NCBI GenBank assembly: GCA_963801195.1
Contig: CAWDDX010000007.1
Coordinates: 620,001-684,000 of the forward strand
From: SZUA-36 sp963801195
Lineage (GTDB): Bacteria; Pseudomonadota; Gammaproteobacteria; Xanthomonadales; SZUA-36
Direction: 5' to 3'
Length of the DNA: 64,000 bases
A program made the position numbers and the translations under genes. Positions 35,944-45,466 of the stretch are shown here, piece by piece (the stretch's first letter is position 1; each line of letters starts with the position of its first letter). Below the pieces are notes generated by a model. It was not told the origin of the DNA. It saw nothing but the letters and a program-made list of their open reading frames with translations, and did not search any database.

Positions 35944-36154
35944 GGTGCTTGTTGTTGGGTCTGAGTCAGCGTTGGGAGGTGCTTGTTGTCGGGTCTGAGT
36001 CAGCGTTGGGAGGTGCTTGTTGTCGGGTCTGAGTCAGCGTTGGGAGGTGCTTGTTGTTGGGTCTGAGTCAGCGTTGGGAGGTGCTTGTTGTTGGGTCTGA
36101 GTCAGCGTTGGGAGGTGCTTGTTGTCGGGGCTGAGTCAGCGTTGGGAGGTGCCT
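35944..36154. repeat. 34-bp tandem repeat, six units
   Basis: Units start at 35944, 35978, 36012, 36046, 36080 and 36114. Each reads GGTGCTTGTTGTYGGG followed by TCTGAGTCAGCGTTGGGA, with only T/C and one T/G variation, and a seventh partial unit stops at 36154. The array begins at the edge of a REP palindrome and ends 4 nt before the stop of the next gene. There are no unique spacers. Confidence 0.95.
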
Positions 36155-36158
36155 TCGA

Positions 36159-36794
36159 TTAGTCCGCGACCAGACCCAACCCTTTCAACTGGCTCACCGG
36201 TAGCTGGCTCACCGGGCCGTGGTTCCAGATGGTTGCCTGGCTATCGAGCAATTTCTGCTTTTCTGGACTGGCCAGCCACTTGACGGCGTCCTCGACCCTT
36301 GCGGCCGCAATTGCATTGCTGATAAGTTCGTCCAGTTGGGTGATATAGGGCTCGCCTATAATTTTGCGCATAACCTCGTTGGCTGCGGTCAGGTCATCCG
36401 GGAACAGGTGTTTACCGGATTGCATCCGGTAGAAATCGGACAATGTTTGCATGGATGACAATGAGCAATAGGCGTCATCCAGTAAACCAAAGATGCCGAG
36501 GTTGTCCGGAATCACGTCATTGTCCTCTATCCAGTAGGACTCAACCATTTGCAAAATGCTTGTTACTTCCGTTTCCAGTCCTACACTCCTGGCGGAAGTC
36601 CAGGCCACGGTTAGCAGATAGGGTACCTGTTCCAGGTAGTTGTAAATGAAATTCAGGCCATGGGCCAATTCTGCCTTGTTGGGTTGGGCGCCTTGTTGTT
36701 CAGCGACCGTATTCAGCAGCTTTTGCAAATCCAGCACCGATTGTGGATCGGCGAATTGTCTGCTGATCATCTTTTGGATTTGAGCAGTATCCAT
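36159..36794 (-). CDS. Hypothetical protein with a DUF1232-like core
   Basis: A 211-aa soluble, mostly helical protein. The segment VIPDNLGIFGLLDDAYCSL (residues ~92-110) resembles the proline-and-DD core of DUF1232/YkvA-type domains; the rest is not recognised. The last residues contain a small duplication, GPVSQLPVSQLKGLG. The stop codon lies 4 nt from the 34-bp tandem array, so array length changes would affect its 3' end region. No operon partner. Function unknown. Confidence 0.7.
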   Translation of the reverse strand: MDTAQIQKMISRQFADPQSVLDLQKLLNTVAEQQGAQPNKAELAHGLNFIYNYLEQVPYLLTVAWTSARSVGLETEVTSILQMVESYWIEDNDVIPDNLGIFGLLDDAYCSLSSMQTLSDFYRMQSGKHLFPDDLTAANEVMRKIIGEPYITQLDELISNAIAAARVEDAVKWLASPEKQKLLDSQATIWNHGPVSQLPVSQLKGLGLVAD

Positions 36795-36951
36795 ACTTAA
36801 CTAAATTAATGACATATGCCTATGTTCTTTATATGAACTGAATATTATGCGGGCTAGTTTAGCAATTTGCGGCGCCTGAAGGCAGTCCTGTATGATTCCG
36901 CAACAAATTCAGTGCGTGTAATACTGGCGTTTGTCCGTTAAGGTTTCCATT

Positions 36952-37578
36952 TTGCCACAGGTCTGGGATTGTTCAGTGCTGCTACTTTCCATCTTTTCAT
37001 TGTTTATCGGGCCGGTGCTGTACCAGTGGTTACGCAAGGGTGGTTTCGCCGCCAAGGCGTTTGATTCACTGATCATCGCTGTGCTCATATTGTTGATGGC
37101 ATTTTTTTTGATCCCGGAATCCTGGGCAGAACTCGGATACAGTTCCATCGCACTGATCCTGACCGGCTACCTGGTACCGGGTCTGCTTGAGCAATTGATC
37201 AAGAAAGCGGCGCATACGCTGCATATCATGAGCCTGTTGCTGGCCCTGACGGGATTGGCCCTGCATGCGATGCTGGACGGCGCCGCGCTAAACAGCGGCG
37301 GACTGGCAGGCGCCAGTAACCTGTCACTGGCCGTGGTTCTACACCGCCTGGGGGTTGGCATGATGATCTGGATGATGGTTCAGCCCGTTTTTGGTCGAAA
37401 TATAGCCTTTGGGGTGCTCGCTTTCGCTTCACTGGCGACCGTGGGCGGATACCTGCTTTCGGAGGTGTTGGTGGGACTGGAGGGCCAGTATGCGATGTCG
37501 GTCATCCAGGCCCTGATAATCGGCATGCTTGTCCATAGTCTGGTCCATCGCAGTCACGGCGCAAGTCACGCCCACTAA
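36952..37578 (+). CDS. ZIP-like membrane protein
   Basis: A membrane protein of about 208 aa with seven to eight predicted helices. Motifs LHAMLDGAAL and VVLHRLGVGMMIW resemble the metal-binding helices IV and V of ZIP-family transporters (His-x-x-x-Asp-Gly and His-Arg), and the C-terminus HRSHGASHAH is His-rich. A divalent-metal transport role is inferred. The start is uncertain: TTG at 36952 has TAAGG about 9 nt upstream, TTG at 36931 and GTG at 36976 are alternatives. tamA follows 66 nt later, with no sign of functional linkage. Confidence 0.7.
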   Translation: MPQVWDCSVLLLSIFSLFIGPVLYQWLRKGGFAAKAFDSLIIAVLILLMAFFLIPESWAELGYSSIALILTGYLVPGLLEQLIKKAAHTLHIMSLLLALTGLALHAMLDGAALNSGGLAGASNLSLAVVLHRLGVGMMIWMMVQPVFGRNIAFGVLAFASLATVGGYLLSEVLVGLEGQYAMSVIQALIIGMLVHSLVHRSHGASHAH

Positions 37579-37644
37579 ATATCAATGCATTGCCTGTTCC
37601 GGCGTGCGATAATTGCCCCCTTGGTTAATCAAATTCTATGCACA

Positions 37645-39555
37645 ATGCGATTTAGTCGTTATTTTCAAACCCTCTGTTTCTGCCTGGTTCTGTCCGGCGG
37701 CGTTGCATATGCCGATGAGATTGAATATGCAGTATCCGGCATCGATGAACCCATGCTGGGTAATGTACGCAGTCATGTCATGGCGTTCCGGGTAGGCAGC
37801 AGTGCCAGGCTTAATGCCAGGTTGCGGCGCAAACTGACGGAAGACACCATTGAAGCGGCTACTGCCGCGATGCGCCCCTACGGCTATTTTCACCCGGTCA
37901 TTGACGTCGATATCGGTTCCAGTGAACCGGGTGTATGGCTGATCAGTGTCAAAGTGCAGGCCGGACCGCCGGTGGTCGTGCGGGACTTGAATCTGGAACT
38001 GGCAGGACCGGGTGCCGGGTTGCCGGAGTTGGAGGAATGGTACGCGGGCTTTCCCCTCGCGGAAGGCAAAGTTCTCAATCAGCAGGCCTGGGATACCGCC
38101 AAGCTCAACGTGATGGATCTGCTGGAAAAATCGGGTTATCTGAAGGCAAAATTCAGTCGTCACGAGATCCGCGTTGATCCGCTGACAAACACGGCCCGGC
38201 TTGAACTGGTCGTCGATACCGGTATCCGGGCCGTGATGGGTAGCGTGACATTCAACCAGGATATCGTCAGTGATAAGGTTTTGGCCAGTCTGCGGCGATT
38301 TAAACAGGGTGACCCCTATCACGCGTTTTTACTCGAAAAGTTCCGTCTGGACCTGTGGAGTTCCGGGTATTTTGAGGATATCGAGGTGGTCGAGCACCGG
38401 GAGTTGTCGGCGAGTCCCCCGCGTGTTGACTTCGAGGTGAATTTCAAACCCCGTAAAAAGAACACGTTCCAGGGCACCATCGGTTTTGGAACCGACACAC
38501 TGGCACGGCTCCAGTTCTTCTGGGGCCGTCACCTGCTGTCTCCCCGCGGTGATGATTTCGATGTGGGACTGGGCTGGCAGCAACAGGATAATCAATTCAG
38601 CCTGCAAGCCAACTATCGCTTGCCCCGCGAAACGGTAAGCCGCCAGTTCTGGATTGCGTCAGCTGGCATCAAATCGGAAAACCAGACGCTGGAGGTATCT
38701 GCCAGCGACGACCTGCAAAGCCAGTTTGATATCGCCCGTGGAACAGTTGAAGACTATTGGTTGAAAGCCGGTAAGACCAGGGCGCGAAACTTGCGCAACG
38801 GCTTTGAACAGCTGTTTGAAACGACCTACCTTCAGTACCTTCATGAGCAGTGGAATTTTCAACCGACCGGTAACCTGTTCATACCGGAACAAGTCTTGCA
38901 GCGGTCAAAGGAATTTAACGACCTGTTAAAGCGGACCAGCGATACCCTCGTCGTTGGCCTCGATTGGGACTGGCCGGAAATTCGTGGAAACGGTTTTGAA
39001 ACAGTTGGCCACCATGAACGGGCCTGGGCTTTTACCTCGAACAAAGCCTGGGGTTCAGACGCTGACTTCACCCAGGTTTACCTGTCCAGCCGTTACAATT
39101 TCCTGGCTACCGACCGTTTGAAAATATTGCTCCGGGCGGAGGCAGGCTACAGCAATGCCAACAGTGCGACTGCACTGGTGCCGGCGGGGGGGTCCGATCT
39201 GAGTATTACAGTGACCGAACTACCAAGCCTGTACCGCTTCAAGGCGGGTGGAAGTCGCAGCGTGCGTGGTTATGCATTTAACAGCCTCGACACCAACGGA
39301 CTGGGTTCCAACAACATCCTCACGGCCAGCGCCGAAGCCGAGTTTCGCTTTCGTAAAGACTGGAGTGTTGCAATTTTTGCCGACGTCGGTAATGCATTCG
39401 CCAACTGGAGCAAACCAGAACTGAAACTGGGTACCGGTTTTGGATTGCGTTGGTACTCGGTCATCGGCGCCCTGCGTCTGGACCTGGCACAGGGTTGGGA
39501 TTTGAAGGGGGACCCATGGCGTATCCACCTGACCATTGGTTCGACGCTGTTGTGA
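37645..39555 (+). CDS. tamA: Outer-membrane assembly protein TamA
   Basis: Omp85-family barrel of 636 aa. The signal peptide (MRFSRYFQTLCFCLVLSGGVAYA) is followed by three POTRA domains (residues ~25-265) and a C-terminal 16-strand barrel that includes the family motif GGSRSVRGY near residue 545. It works with TamB to move lipids or proteins between the membranes. The ATG at 37645 was preferred over one at 37585 because it gives a clean signal peptide. Its stop overlaps the tamB GTG (GTGA). Confidence 0.94.
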   Translation: MRFSRYFQTLCFCLVLSGGVAYADEIEYAVSGIDEPMLGNVRSHVMAFRVGSSARLNARLRRKLTEDTIEAATAAMRPYGYFHPVIDVDIGSSEPGVWLISVKVQAGPPVVVRDLNLELAGPGAGLPELEEWYAGFPLAEGKVLNQQAWDTAKLNVMDLLEKSGYLKAKFSRHEIRVDPLTNTARLELVVDTGIRAVMGSVTFNQDIVSDKVLASLRRFKQGDPYHAFLLEKFRLDLWSSGYFEDIEVVEHRELSASPPRVDFEVNFKPRKKNTFQGTIGFGTDTLARLQFFWGRHLLSPRGDDFDVGLGWQQQDNQFSLQANYRLPRETVSRQFWIASAGIKSENQTLEVSASDDLQSQFDIARGTVEDYWLKAGKTRARNLRNGFEQLFETTYLQYLHEQWNFQPTGNLFIPEQVLQRSKEFNDLLKRTSDTLVVGLDWDWPEIRGNGFETVGHHERAWAFTSNKAWGSDADFTQVYLSSRYNFLATDRLKILLRAEAGYSNANSATALVPAGGSDLSITVTELPSLYRFKAGGSRSVRGYAFNSLDTNGLGSNNILTASAEAEFRFRKDWSVAIFADVGNAFANWSKPELKLGTGFGLRWYSVIGALRLDLAQGWDLKGDPWRIHLTIGSTLL

Positions 39556-42500
39556 AGCTTTTCCGGGCTTTCACATTCAGGCGGACCCTGCTGGTGGGTT
39601 TTCCCGTCGTGCTCATACTGCTGCTCACCGGTTCGGTTTACTGGCTGCTGCATACATCAAATGGTGCAGCCTGGGTGTGGAACAGGGTGGAGGGTCTGGC
39701 GGGATTCGATATCAGTGCCTCGCAGGTGAAGGGTGACCTTGCAGGTGGCTTCCTTGTTCAGGATCTGACCTACCGGGCGGACGGATTTGACCTGAAAGTG
39801 CGCAAAATGGAAGTGCAGGCAGGACCGGGATGGTGGCCGCCGACGATCGAAGTACGCAAGCTATTCCTACAGGATGTGGATATTTTTGTCCACGCTGAAA
39901 AATCCGACGTGCAGAAGGTAAATGAAGACTTTGATATGCGCAGCGTGCTGGCATCGATTCAATTGCCGGTGCCGTTGGAAATCAGGGACGCCGCCCTGAC
40001 CGGAATTAACCTCCGTCAGGAAGGCGACCCTTCGGTCATGGTGCTTGGTTCGGTCAGGTTCGGGATGTCTCTGGATGATCAACTGGTCGTGGAACACCTT
40101 GATATCGTGGCACCGGGCTTCGAGACAGGTCTGCAAGGTTACCTGGCGCTTGCACCGCCGTTCGGTTTGTCCATTGACGCGGGAGGACGTTTTGAAAAAT
40201 CGGTGGGCGCCGGAGGAACGGTTTTGACGTTGCCGTTCAAGCTGGAGAGTACTGGTGACCTGGACGACCTGAAGTTCAAATTGACCAGTTCTGAACATGG
40301 CCTGCAAATCGGCGGTGATATACGTGACGCGCTTGACCGCCAGCAGTGGGATATCAGCGCAGCGCTGGATGACTTCGAACTACCGGAAGAAATGACGGGC
40401 CAGGCTATCTCACTCTCGGGGCTAAGACTGGTCAGCCAGGGAGATATTCTCAATTGGTCATTTGAGCTTGAATCGATGTTGCACACTGCACGGTTGCAGG
40501 ATGCACGGGTTGTCATTTCCGGCGCGGGAAACACGAGCGGCGTCGAAATCACCAATGCGGTCCTGACCGGACCCGGACTGGATGTCGGTGTCAGTGGGCA
40601 ACTGGACTGGTCCGCGCAAACCCAAGCCGTGGTAAAGGCCGTGATCAGGAAGCTCGACCTGTCACCATGGCTGCCGGACTGGCCCGCAGGCGAACAGTTG
40701 ACGGGCGAGCTTGATTTGAGTTGGTCGGGTAAAAGCCTGCGAATACCGGCAGGCCGGCTGAGCGTGGATGCAACCAGGACGAGCGTCGATATCGAAGCAG
40801 ATATCGATATTGAAGCCAACCGGGTAGAAGCACGGCTTGACTGGAGCAACCTGCAATGGCCGCTGGCGGGTGACACAATCGATTTCGCCAGCCAATCGGG
40901 CCACCTGGATGTCGGTGGCAGTGTCGATGACTGGCTCGCGGCAGGTCAATTGGACGTCAGGGTGGGGGATTATCCTCAAGGCCATTTTGAAATCAAAGGC
41001 GACGGCAACCGCACCTCGGGGCGATTTTTCGTGCCGGGTGGTGAAATACTGGGGGGCAGTATCAGCGGTGAAGCCGGTGCCGATTGGGCAGATGATTTGA
41101 ATTGGGATGCCGTTATCCAGGCAAAGGGGATCAACCCCGGTCCGATCCTGACAGAATGGCCGGGACGACTGGACACCAGGTTCAAGATCATGTCCCAGGA
41201 TCAGCCACGGCGTGTCAAGCTCGAGTTGGAAACCCTGAAAGGATTGTTGCGCGACGTGCCGGTCACCGCCCGGGGCGGCCTTGAGGTGACGGACAGTGGC
41301 CTGGCGTTCGATGCCCTGGAAGTTCACACCGATGAGGCGCTGCTGGAACTGAACGGGGCTATGGCTGACTCCGCCGGTATGCACTTCACATTCAACGGCT
41401 TATTGCCATCCGAAATTCTACAAGGGGCCCGCGGCAACGTTCAGCTTGAGGGACGCTTTTCAAGTTTCGCCGCTGACCCACTACTGGATTTGCAGTTGCA
41501 GGCATCCGATCTTTCCTGGAATGGGTTCAGCATCGGCGAGCTTGCCGTCAGCACACCGGCAACGGAGACTGCGGGTCCCCTGCCGGCCCTGCAACTGGAC
41601 GCCACGTCGCTGAGTTGGAAGCACCTGTTGCTGGATGATCTTTCCCTTGGTTTCAGCCCCACGGGTGAAAATGTCGAAATCAAAGTCGTACTGACGGACA
41701 AGGAAATTGTTCTGAAAAGCATGCTGACGTTGACCCCGGAGGACAGGAACGCAATTTTTACGACGGGTTGGCGGGGAGTTTTCTCAGGCTTTGATGTGGA
41801 TACCGGGCCCGCCTACCATTTCGGGCTGTTAAAACCTGCCGCATTCGTATTGACGGCCGGCAGGATTTCGCTGGAACCGGTATGCCTGTCAGAAACCACG
41901 GGCGCATCCCTGTGTCTTGACTTCGATGACCAGGGCAATGGTGACTGGTCACTGGTTGCCGACGCCACGGCAGTCCCGGTAGATTACCTGAGGGACATCC
42001 TGGGACTGGATGTCCATTTTGAGCAATTGCTCGAGGGTCACATGGAATGGCGCCAGTTACACGGACAGGCGCCGACAGGCGGGGCCGAATTCAGCATTAC
42101 TGCGGGCCGGATACTGGACTTGCTCGATGATGAAGTGCTGGCGCAGACAAAGGAGGGCAGGTTCGCGTTCACGTTGCAAAACGGCAATCTTGAGTCGGGT
42201 GTTCTGAATATCGAGTTTCCCGGCACCGGGTTCGTCGATGTTAATTTTGAAATCCTGGATCTCGTTGGAGACGGCCAGCAACAGCTGCAGGGTCACGCCG
42301 TGACACACCTGGACAGGCTAAAGTTTATCGGACAATTGGTTTTACCCGGAATAGATGCCGTCGATGGCCAGTTCGACTCGGACATACGCATTGGGGGAAG
42401 CCTGAAGAACCCGGAGTTTGATGGTGATTTCAAATTTTCAAATGGATTGATTGACTATGTCCCGGTCGGTCTGAAGTTGGAAGACATTGCGATTGAAGGC

Positions 42501-43448
42501 CAGCTGGTGGCGGGTAAGCGGGGAGATTTCACCGGCCGGTTCAAGGCCGGTGAGGGCATCGGCTCTTTTGAAGGGCAGTTGCTGTTTAACGACGCAGGTG
42601 GCGCGCAACTCGAGCTCGACCTGAAGGGTGGGCCGCTATTGCTGGTCAACACGGATGCACTGAAAATCCATACCGATACAGAACTCAAATTTATGCTGAG
42701 TCCAGACCGCGTGGATATCAACGGACATATAACAATTCCCGAAGCGCGTTTGACACCCGAGAACGTGCAACTCGGAGAGGTCAACGACAGCGAGGACCTG
42801 GTGATTGTAAACAAGCAGGAGCAATCTGAGCCGGATTCACAAAATACATCAGCGCAGCACCGGTTTTACGGCCAGTTGGAGGTGACATTAGGGGACGATG
42901 TGTTCGTCAAGGTTCCCGGGATAGAAACCCATATCACCGGCAGCACGCGGTTCAAATGGAGCGGTGAACCGATGCCGGTGGCCGAGGGCGCCTACACGGT
43001 GCGTGGCAAGGTGGACATTTATGGACCGACGCTGCGAATCAGCAATGGTACGGTCAGTTTCCCCGGTGTGCCGGCTGACAACCCAAATCTGAATATCAGG
43101 GCCGGAAGGCAGATTTACGGTAATACGCAGATTCGAACCGCAGGCGTGCAGATGATTGGCACCCTCAAACACCCGGTCCTGGAAGCCTATACCGTTCCAA
43201 TTACAAATGAGGACCGGGCCTGGACACTGCTGGTGACCGGCACCGACTTTGACCAGGCGCAGGGGGTCAGCGGTTTTGATCTGGGTACCTATATTATGCC
43301 AAAGCTGTATGTGAGCTATGGCATCAGCCTGTTCGAAAACGAGAATGTCATCAGCGCCCGCTACGATCTCAAAAAAGGCTTCGGTGTCAAGGTGACATCC
43401 GGCCAGCGCGAAACCGGTCTGGACGTCTCCTACACGATCGATCGTTAG
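39552..43448 (+). CDS. tamB: Translocation and assembly module protein TamB
   Basis: AsmA/DUF490-family protein of about 1298 aa. An N-terminal membrane helix (FRRTLLVGFPVVLILLLTGSVYWLL in part) anchors a long beta-helical taco fold that spans the periplasm. The C-terminal DUF490 region contains GFDLGTYIMPKLYVSYG and ends SYTIDR, which docks on TamA. The GTG at 39552 overlaps the tamA stop by 4 nt; an ATG at 39516 within tamA is an alternative. Together with TamA it forms one two-gene operon. Confidence 0.94.
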   Translation: MKLFRAFTFRRTLLVGFPVVLILLLTGSVYWLLHTSNGAAWVWNRVEGLAGFDISASQVKGDLAGGFLVQDLTYRADGFDLKVRKMEVQAGPGWWPPTIEVRKLFLQDVDIFVHAEKSDVQKVNEDFDMRSVLASIQLPVPLEIRDAALTGINLRQEGDPSVMVLGSVRFGMSLDDQLVVEHLDIVAPGFETGLQGYLALAPPFGLSIDAGGRFEKSVGAGGTVLTLPFKLESTGDLDDLKFKLTSSEHGLQIGGDIRDALDRQQWDISAALDDFELPEEMTGQAISLSGLRLVSQGDILNWSFELESMLHTARLQDARVVISGAGNTSGVEITNAVLTGPGLDVGVSGQLDWSAQTQAVVKAVIRKLDLSPWLPDWPAGEQLTGELDLSWSGKSLRIPAGRLSVDATRTSVDIEADIDIEANRVEARLDWSNLQWPLAGDTIDFASQSGHLDVGGSVDDWLAAGQLDVRVGDYPQGHFEIKGDGNRTSGRFFVPGGEILGGSISGEAGADWADDLNWDAVIQAKGINPGPILTEWPGRLDTRFKIMSQDQPRRVKLELETLKGLLRDVPVTARGGLEVTDSGLAFDALEVHTDEALLELNGAMADSAGMHFTFNGLLPSEILQGARGNVQLEGRFSSFAADPLLDLQLQASDLSWNGFSIGELAVSTPATETAGPLPALQLDATSLSWKHLLLDDLSLGFSPTGENVEIKVVLTDKEIVLKSMLTLTPEDRNAIFTTGWRGVFSGFDVDTGPAYHFGLLKPAAFVLTAGRISLEPVCLSETTGASLCLDFDDQGNGDWSLVADATAVPVDYLRDILGLDVHFEQLLEGHMEWRQLHGQAPTGGAEFSITAGRILDLLDDEVLAQTKEGRFAFTLQNGNLESGVLNIEFPGTGFVDVNFEILDLVGDGQQQLQGHAVTHLDRLKFIGQLVLPGIDAVDGQFDSDIRIGGSLKNPEFDGDFKFSNGLIDYVPVGLKLEDIAIEGQLVAGKRGDFTGRFKAGEGIGSFEGQLLFNDAGGAQLELDLKGGPLLLVNTDALKIHTDTELKFMLSPDRVDINGHITIPEARLTPENVQLGEVNDSEDLVIVNKQEQSEPDSQNTSAQHRFYGQLEVTLGDDVFVKVPGIETHITGSTRFKWSGEPMPVAEGAYTVRGKVDIYGPTLRISNGTVSFPGVPADNPNLNIRAGRQIYGNTQIRTAGVQMIGTLKHPVLEAYTVPITNEDRAWTLLVTGTDFDQAQGVSGFDLGTYIMPKLYVSYGISLFENENVISARYDLKKGFGVKVTSGQRETGLDVSYTIDR

Positions 43449-43678
43449 CCCGGACATTGCACCAGTATCCCGGAAGATCGCGCACGAGAGCAGGGACAAG
43501 GTGAGATCGGGAACCGCTCGAGAGGGTGGTCTGGGCCATGCAGGAGGTAGGGCAATGTCGGGAACAATTGCCGAGACAGGTGCGGCTGGGCGCCTGGCTG
43601 AACTGAGAACCGCAGCGGGGCTACGGGTGGAAGGAACCGGGTTAGATGTTCTCTGAGGAAGGGGATGTTTCATACAAA
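43449..43678. other. Intergenic, nothing recognised
   Basis: About 230 bp between tamB and the shared terminator. G/C-rich, no gene or repeat recognised. Confidence 0.4.
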
Positions 43679-43709
43679 AGAAAACGGACCCTTAAAGGGT
43701 CCGTTTTCT
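43679..43709. terminator. Bidirectional terminator between tamB and the porin gene
   Basis: AGAAAACGGACCC, loop TTAAA, GGGTCCGTTTTCT. Thirteen-bp perfect stem with A/T tracts on both sides, serving two convergent genes. Confidence 0.9.
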
Positions 43710-43743
43710 GCTACCGGTCTTGGAAACCGGCCCTGCAGGGCGA

Positions 43744-45126
43744 TCAGAAAGCGTATTTCGCTGAGAAAATGAAGCGTGACAAACTTCCGTCATAACCACT
43801 TTCAATTTCACGATCTGCATACAGGAACTCAAGACCGAAATCGAGCTTGGGTTGCGGGCTGTAAATGATGTTCGCGTGGTAACTGGTGGCATTCTTGGTC
43901 ACACTCGTACCAGTCAGACTGATATCGTTGTCGATGGCCAGGTAACCAACCGTGAAGTTACTGCGCCACTGGTCATTCCAGAGGTGGCGGTAGGAACCGA
44001 AAGCACCCATCTGTTCGATGGTCTTCAGATTGCCATCTGCATCGATGACGGCACCGTTTGAGGTATTCAGGCCGATGTAGCGTCCAATGCCATCACCCCA
44101 GTTGGCCATCCAGCGGAAATCATCCTTGTTGCCAAAAACGAACTTGCCGGAAAGACTGAGTGAGTAGCTGGTTGCGGTGTCGCTGATGTCCATGGCAGCT
44201 GAAGGACCATCATATCGTAATTGACGGACCATACCCGCGGCTGCGAATGATCCCCAATCGCCGCTCAGGTTATAGCGCAATACGACATCCGGTACCTTGC
44301 TGTCATCCGCGACGATACGGCCGCCACCGCCATAGGGTGTGATGGTTGTTTCCGGGTTTTCGAAGGCAAGCATCCAGTTACCGTTGGTATAACGAATCTG
44401 CGCCTGGCGTCCGAAAATGGTCGATTCAGCCGGTCCGACGAAATCGAGGTTCTCGGGTAATGCACCGACATTGAAGAAAGTCATCCAGGTCTGGCCAAAT
44501 AGCCACTTGTTATAGGTGAAGAAGGCATGCCGGACGCGTGGTGAGAATGAATTGGAAATACGCTCATCACCCTGGCCGGACAGCATGAAGTCCATCTCCC
44601 AGAAAGTGCCCAGCTTGGCGCCGTTATCCAGGTTGTGCGTGGTGCGGAAGTTGATACGGGATTCCTTGGCCTGAAAATCGGTGTAGCTCTCTCCCCTTGC
44701 ACCTTCCGGTCCGACTGGAACAGTGGCAGGAATATAGAACTCCCTGCCTGCACTGGTTCCGGCAACAGAACCCGAGCTATAGTCGCTGTACATTGCATCC
44801 AGCTTCACGTAGCCTCCAAATTGAAAGCTGTGCTTGTGGACATCTTCCGCAACGCCGGCTTCGTGTTCGCTCAACATCGCGGTAACCCTGGCTTCAGCGG
44901 CCTCTTGCGCTTTTGCCTCGATGGCTGCCGTATCAACGGTCGCGGCAGGTGCAGGTGCTTTCTGGTTTTGCATCAACTGGTGAACCAGTGCTTCAAGCTC
45001 GGCGATGCGTGCCTCGAGTGCCTCGGTGCTGTCCCCGTCTGCGAAGGCACTTCCTGAACTGCTGACGCCTATAACTGCTGCAATAGATAGGCTCAATAAG
45101 GTTTTTCTTAAAGATTTTTGGGCCAT
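43744..45126 (-). CDS. DcaP-like trimeric outer-membrane porin
   Basis: A 460-aa porin. The signal peptide ends SGSAFA, followed by a coiled-coil stretch (ALEARIAELEALVHQLMQ, residues ~36-53) typical of DcaP-family trimers, and a beta barrel from SFQFGGYVKLDAMYSDY to the C-terminal Phe (FSAKYAF). DcaP porins take up small carboxylates. AAGGAG lies 7 nt before the ATG. An ACCAAAGA motif on its coding strand ends 73 nt before the start, the same distance as the related motif before the symporter operon and the acyl-CoA synthetase gene. It is divergent from crbR. Confidence 0.9.
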   Translation of the reverse strand: MAQKSLRKTLLSLSIAAVIGVSSSGSAFADGDSTEALEARIAELEALVHQLMQNQKAPAPAATVDTAAIEAKAQEAAEARVTAMLSEHEAGVAEDVHKHSFQFGGYVKLDAMYSDYSSGSVAGTSAGREFYIPATVPVGPEGARGESYTDFQAKESRINFRTTHNLDNGAKLGTFWEMDFMLSGQGDERISNSFSPRVRHAFFTYNKWLFGQTWMTFFNVGALPENLDFVGPAESTIFGRQAQIRYTNGNWMLAFENPETTITPYGGGGRIVADDSKVPDVVLRYNLSGDWGSFAAAGMVRQLRYDGPSAAMDISDTATSYSLSLSGKFVFGNKDDFRWMANWGDGIGRYIGLNTSNGAVIDADGNLKTIEQMGAFGSYRHLWNDQWRSNFTVGYLAIDNDISLTGTSVTKNATSYHANIIYSPQPKLDFGLEFLYADREIESGYDGSLSRFIFSAKYAF

Positions 45127-45466
45127 GATAGCCTCTCCTTTAATCTAATGGGTGTGTGCGTCCGCAATGATGCGCAAGTTCGCTGTCAGCGTGTATTAGT
45201 CTTTGGTCTAATGACCGGATAATTCAGCAGGCTGAAAATATTGCCGTGGATCGCTGTCACTGGCGATTTCGACCAAGGTCTAATGGGTGTTATCCACGCA
45301 GGAGTGCGAGAATCAAGAATGGGTTCAGGCAAGGTACATCGTATGGATACAATTTCTCTGGCTGCCACTGATGTCACTTCGATGTGCCTGCTGATCGGCT
45401 CGCTGCATGGCATACGTCTGCGGCGTGTTGACCTTCCTGAAGGTTTATGCCCAGAATGAAACGCTG
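45127..45466. promoter_or_regulatory. Divergent regulatory region, porin and crbR
   Basis: Holds three TCTAATG copies (45144, 45207 and 45279). Two of them are part of longer sites: CATTAGACCAAAGACTAAT on the minus strand (45195-45213) and GACCAAGGTCTAATG on the plus strand (45271-45285). These are candidate operators for the neighbouring response regulator. Confidence 0.6.
45200..45207 (-). promoter_or_regulatory. Candidate CrbR site of the porin gene
   Basis: ACCAAAGA, 73 nt before the porin ATG, with a CATCAT -10-like hexamer about 32 nt downstream of the motif centre. Confidence 0.55.

Noticed and set aside
35944..36154. CRISPR array
   Set aside because: The 34-bp units are directly adjacent with no unique spacers, and no cas genes are present.
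42888..43673. Antisense 261-aa frame over the end of tamB
   Set aside because: Low-complexity, Arg/Pro/Ser-rich translation opposite a conserved gene; a shadow of tamB.
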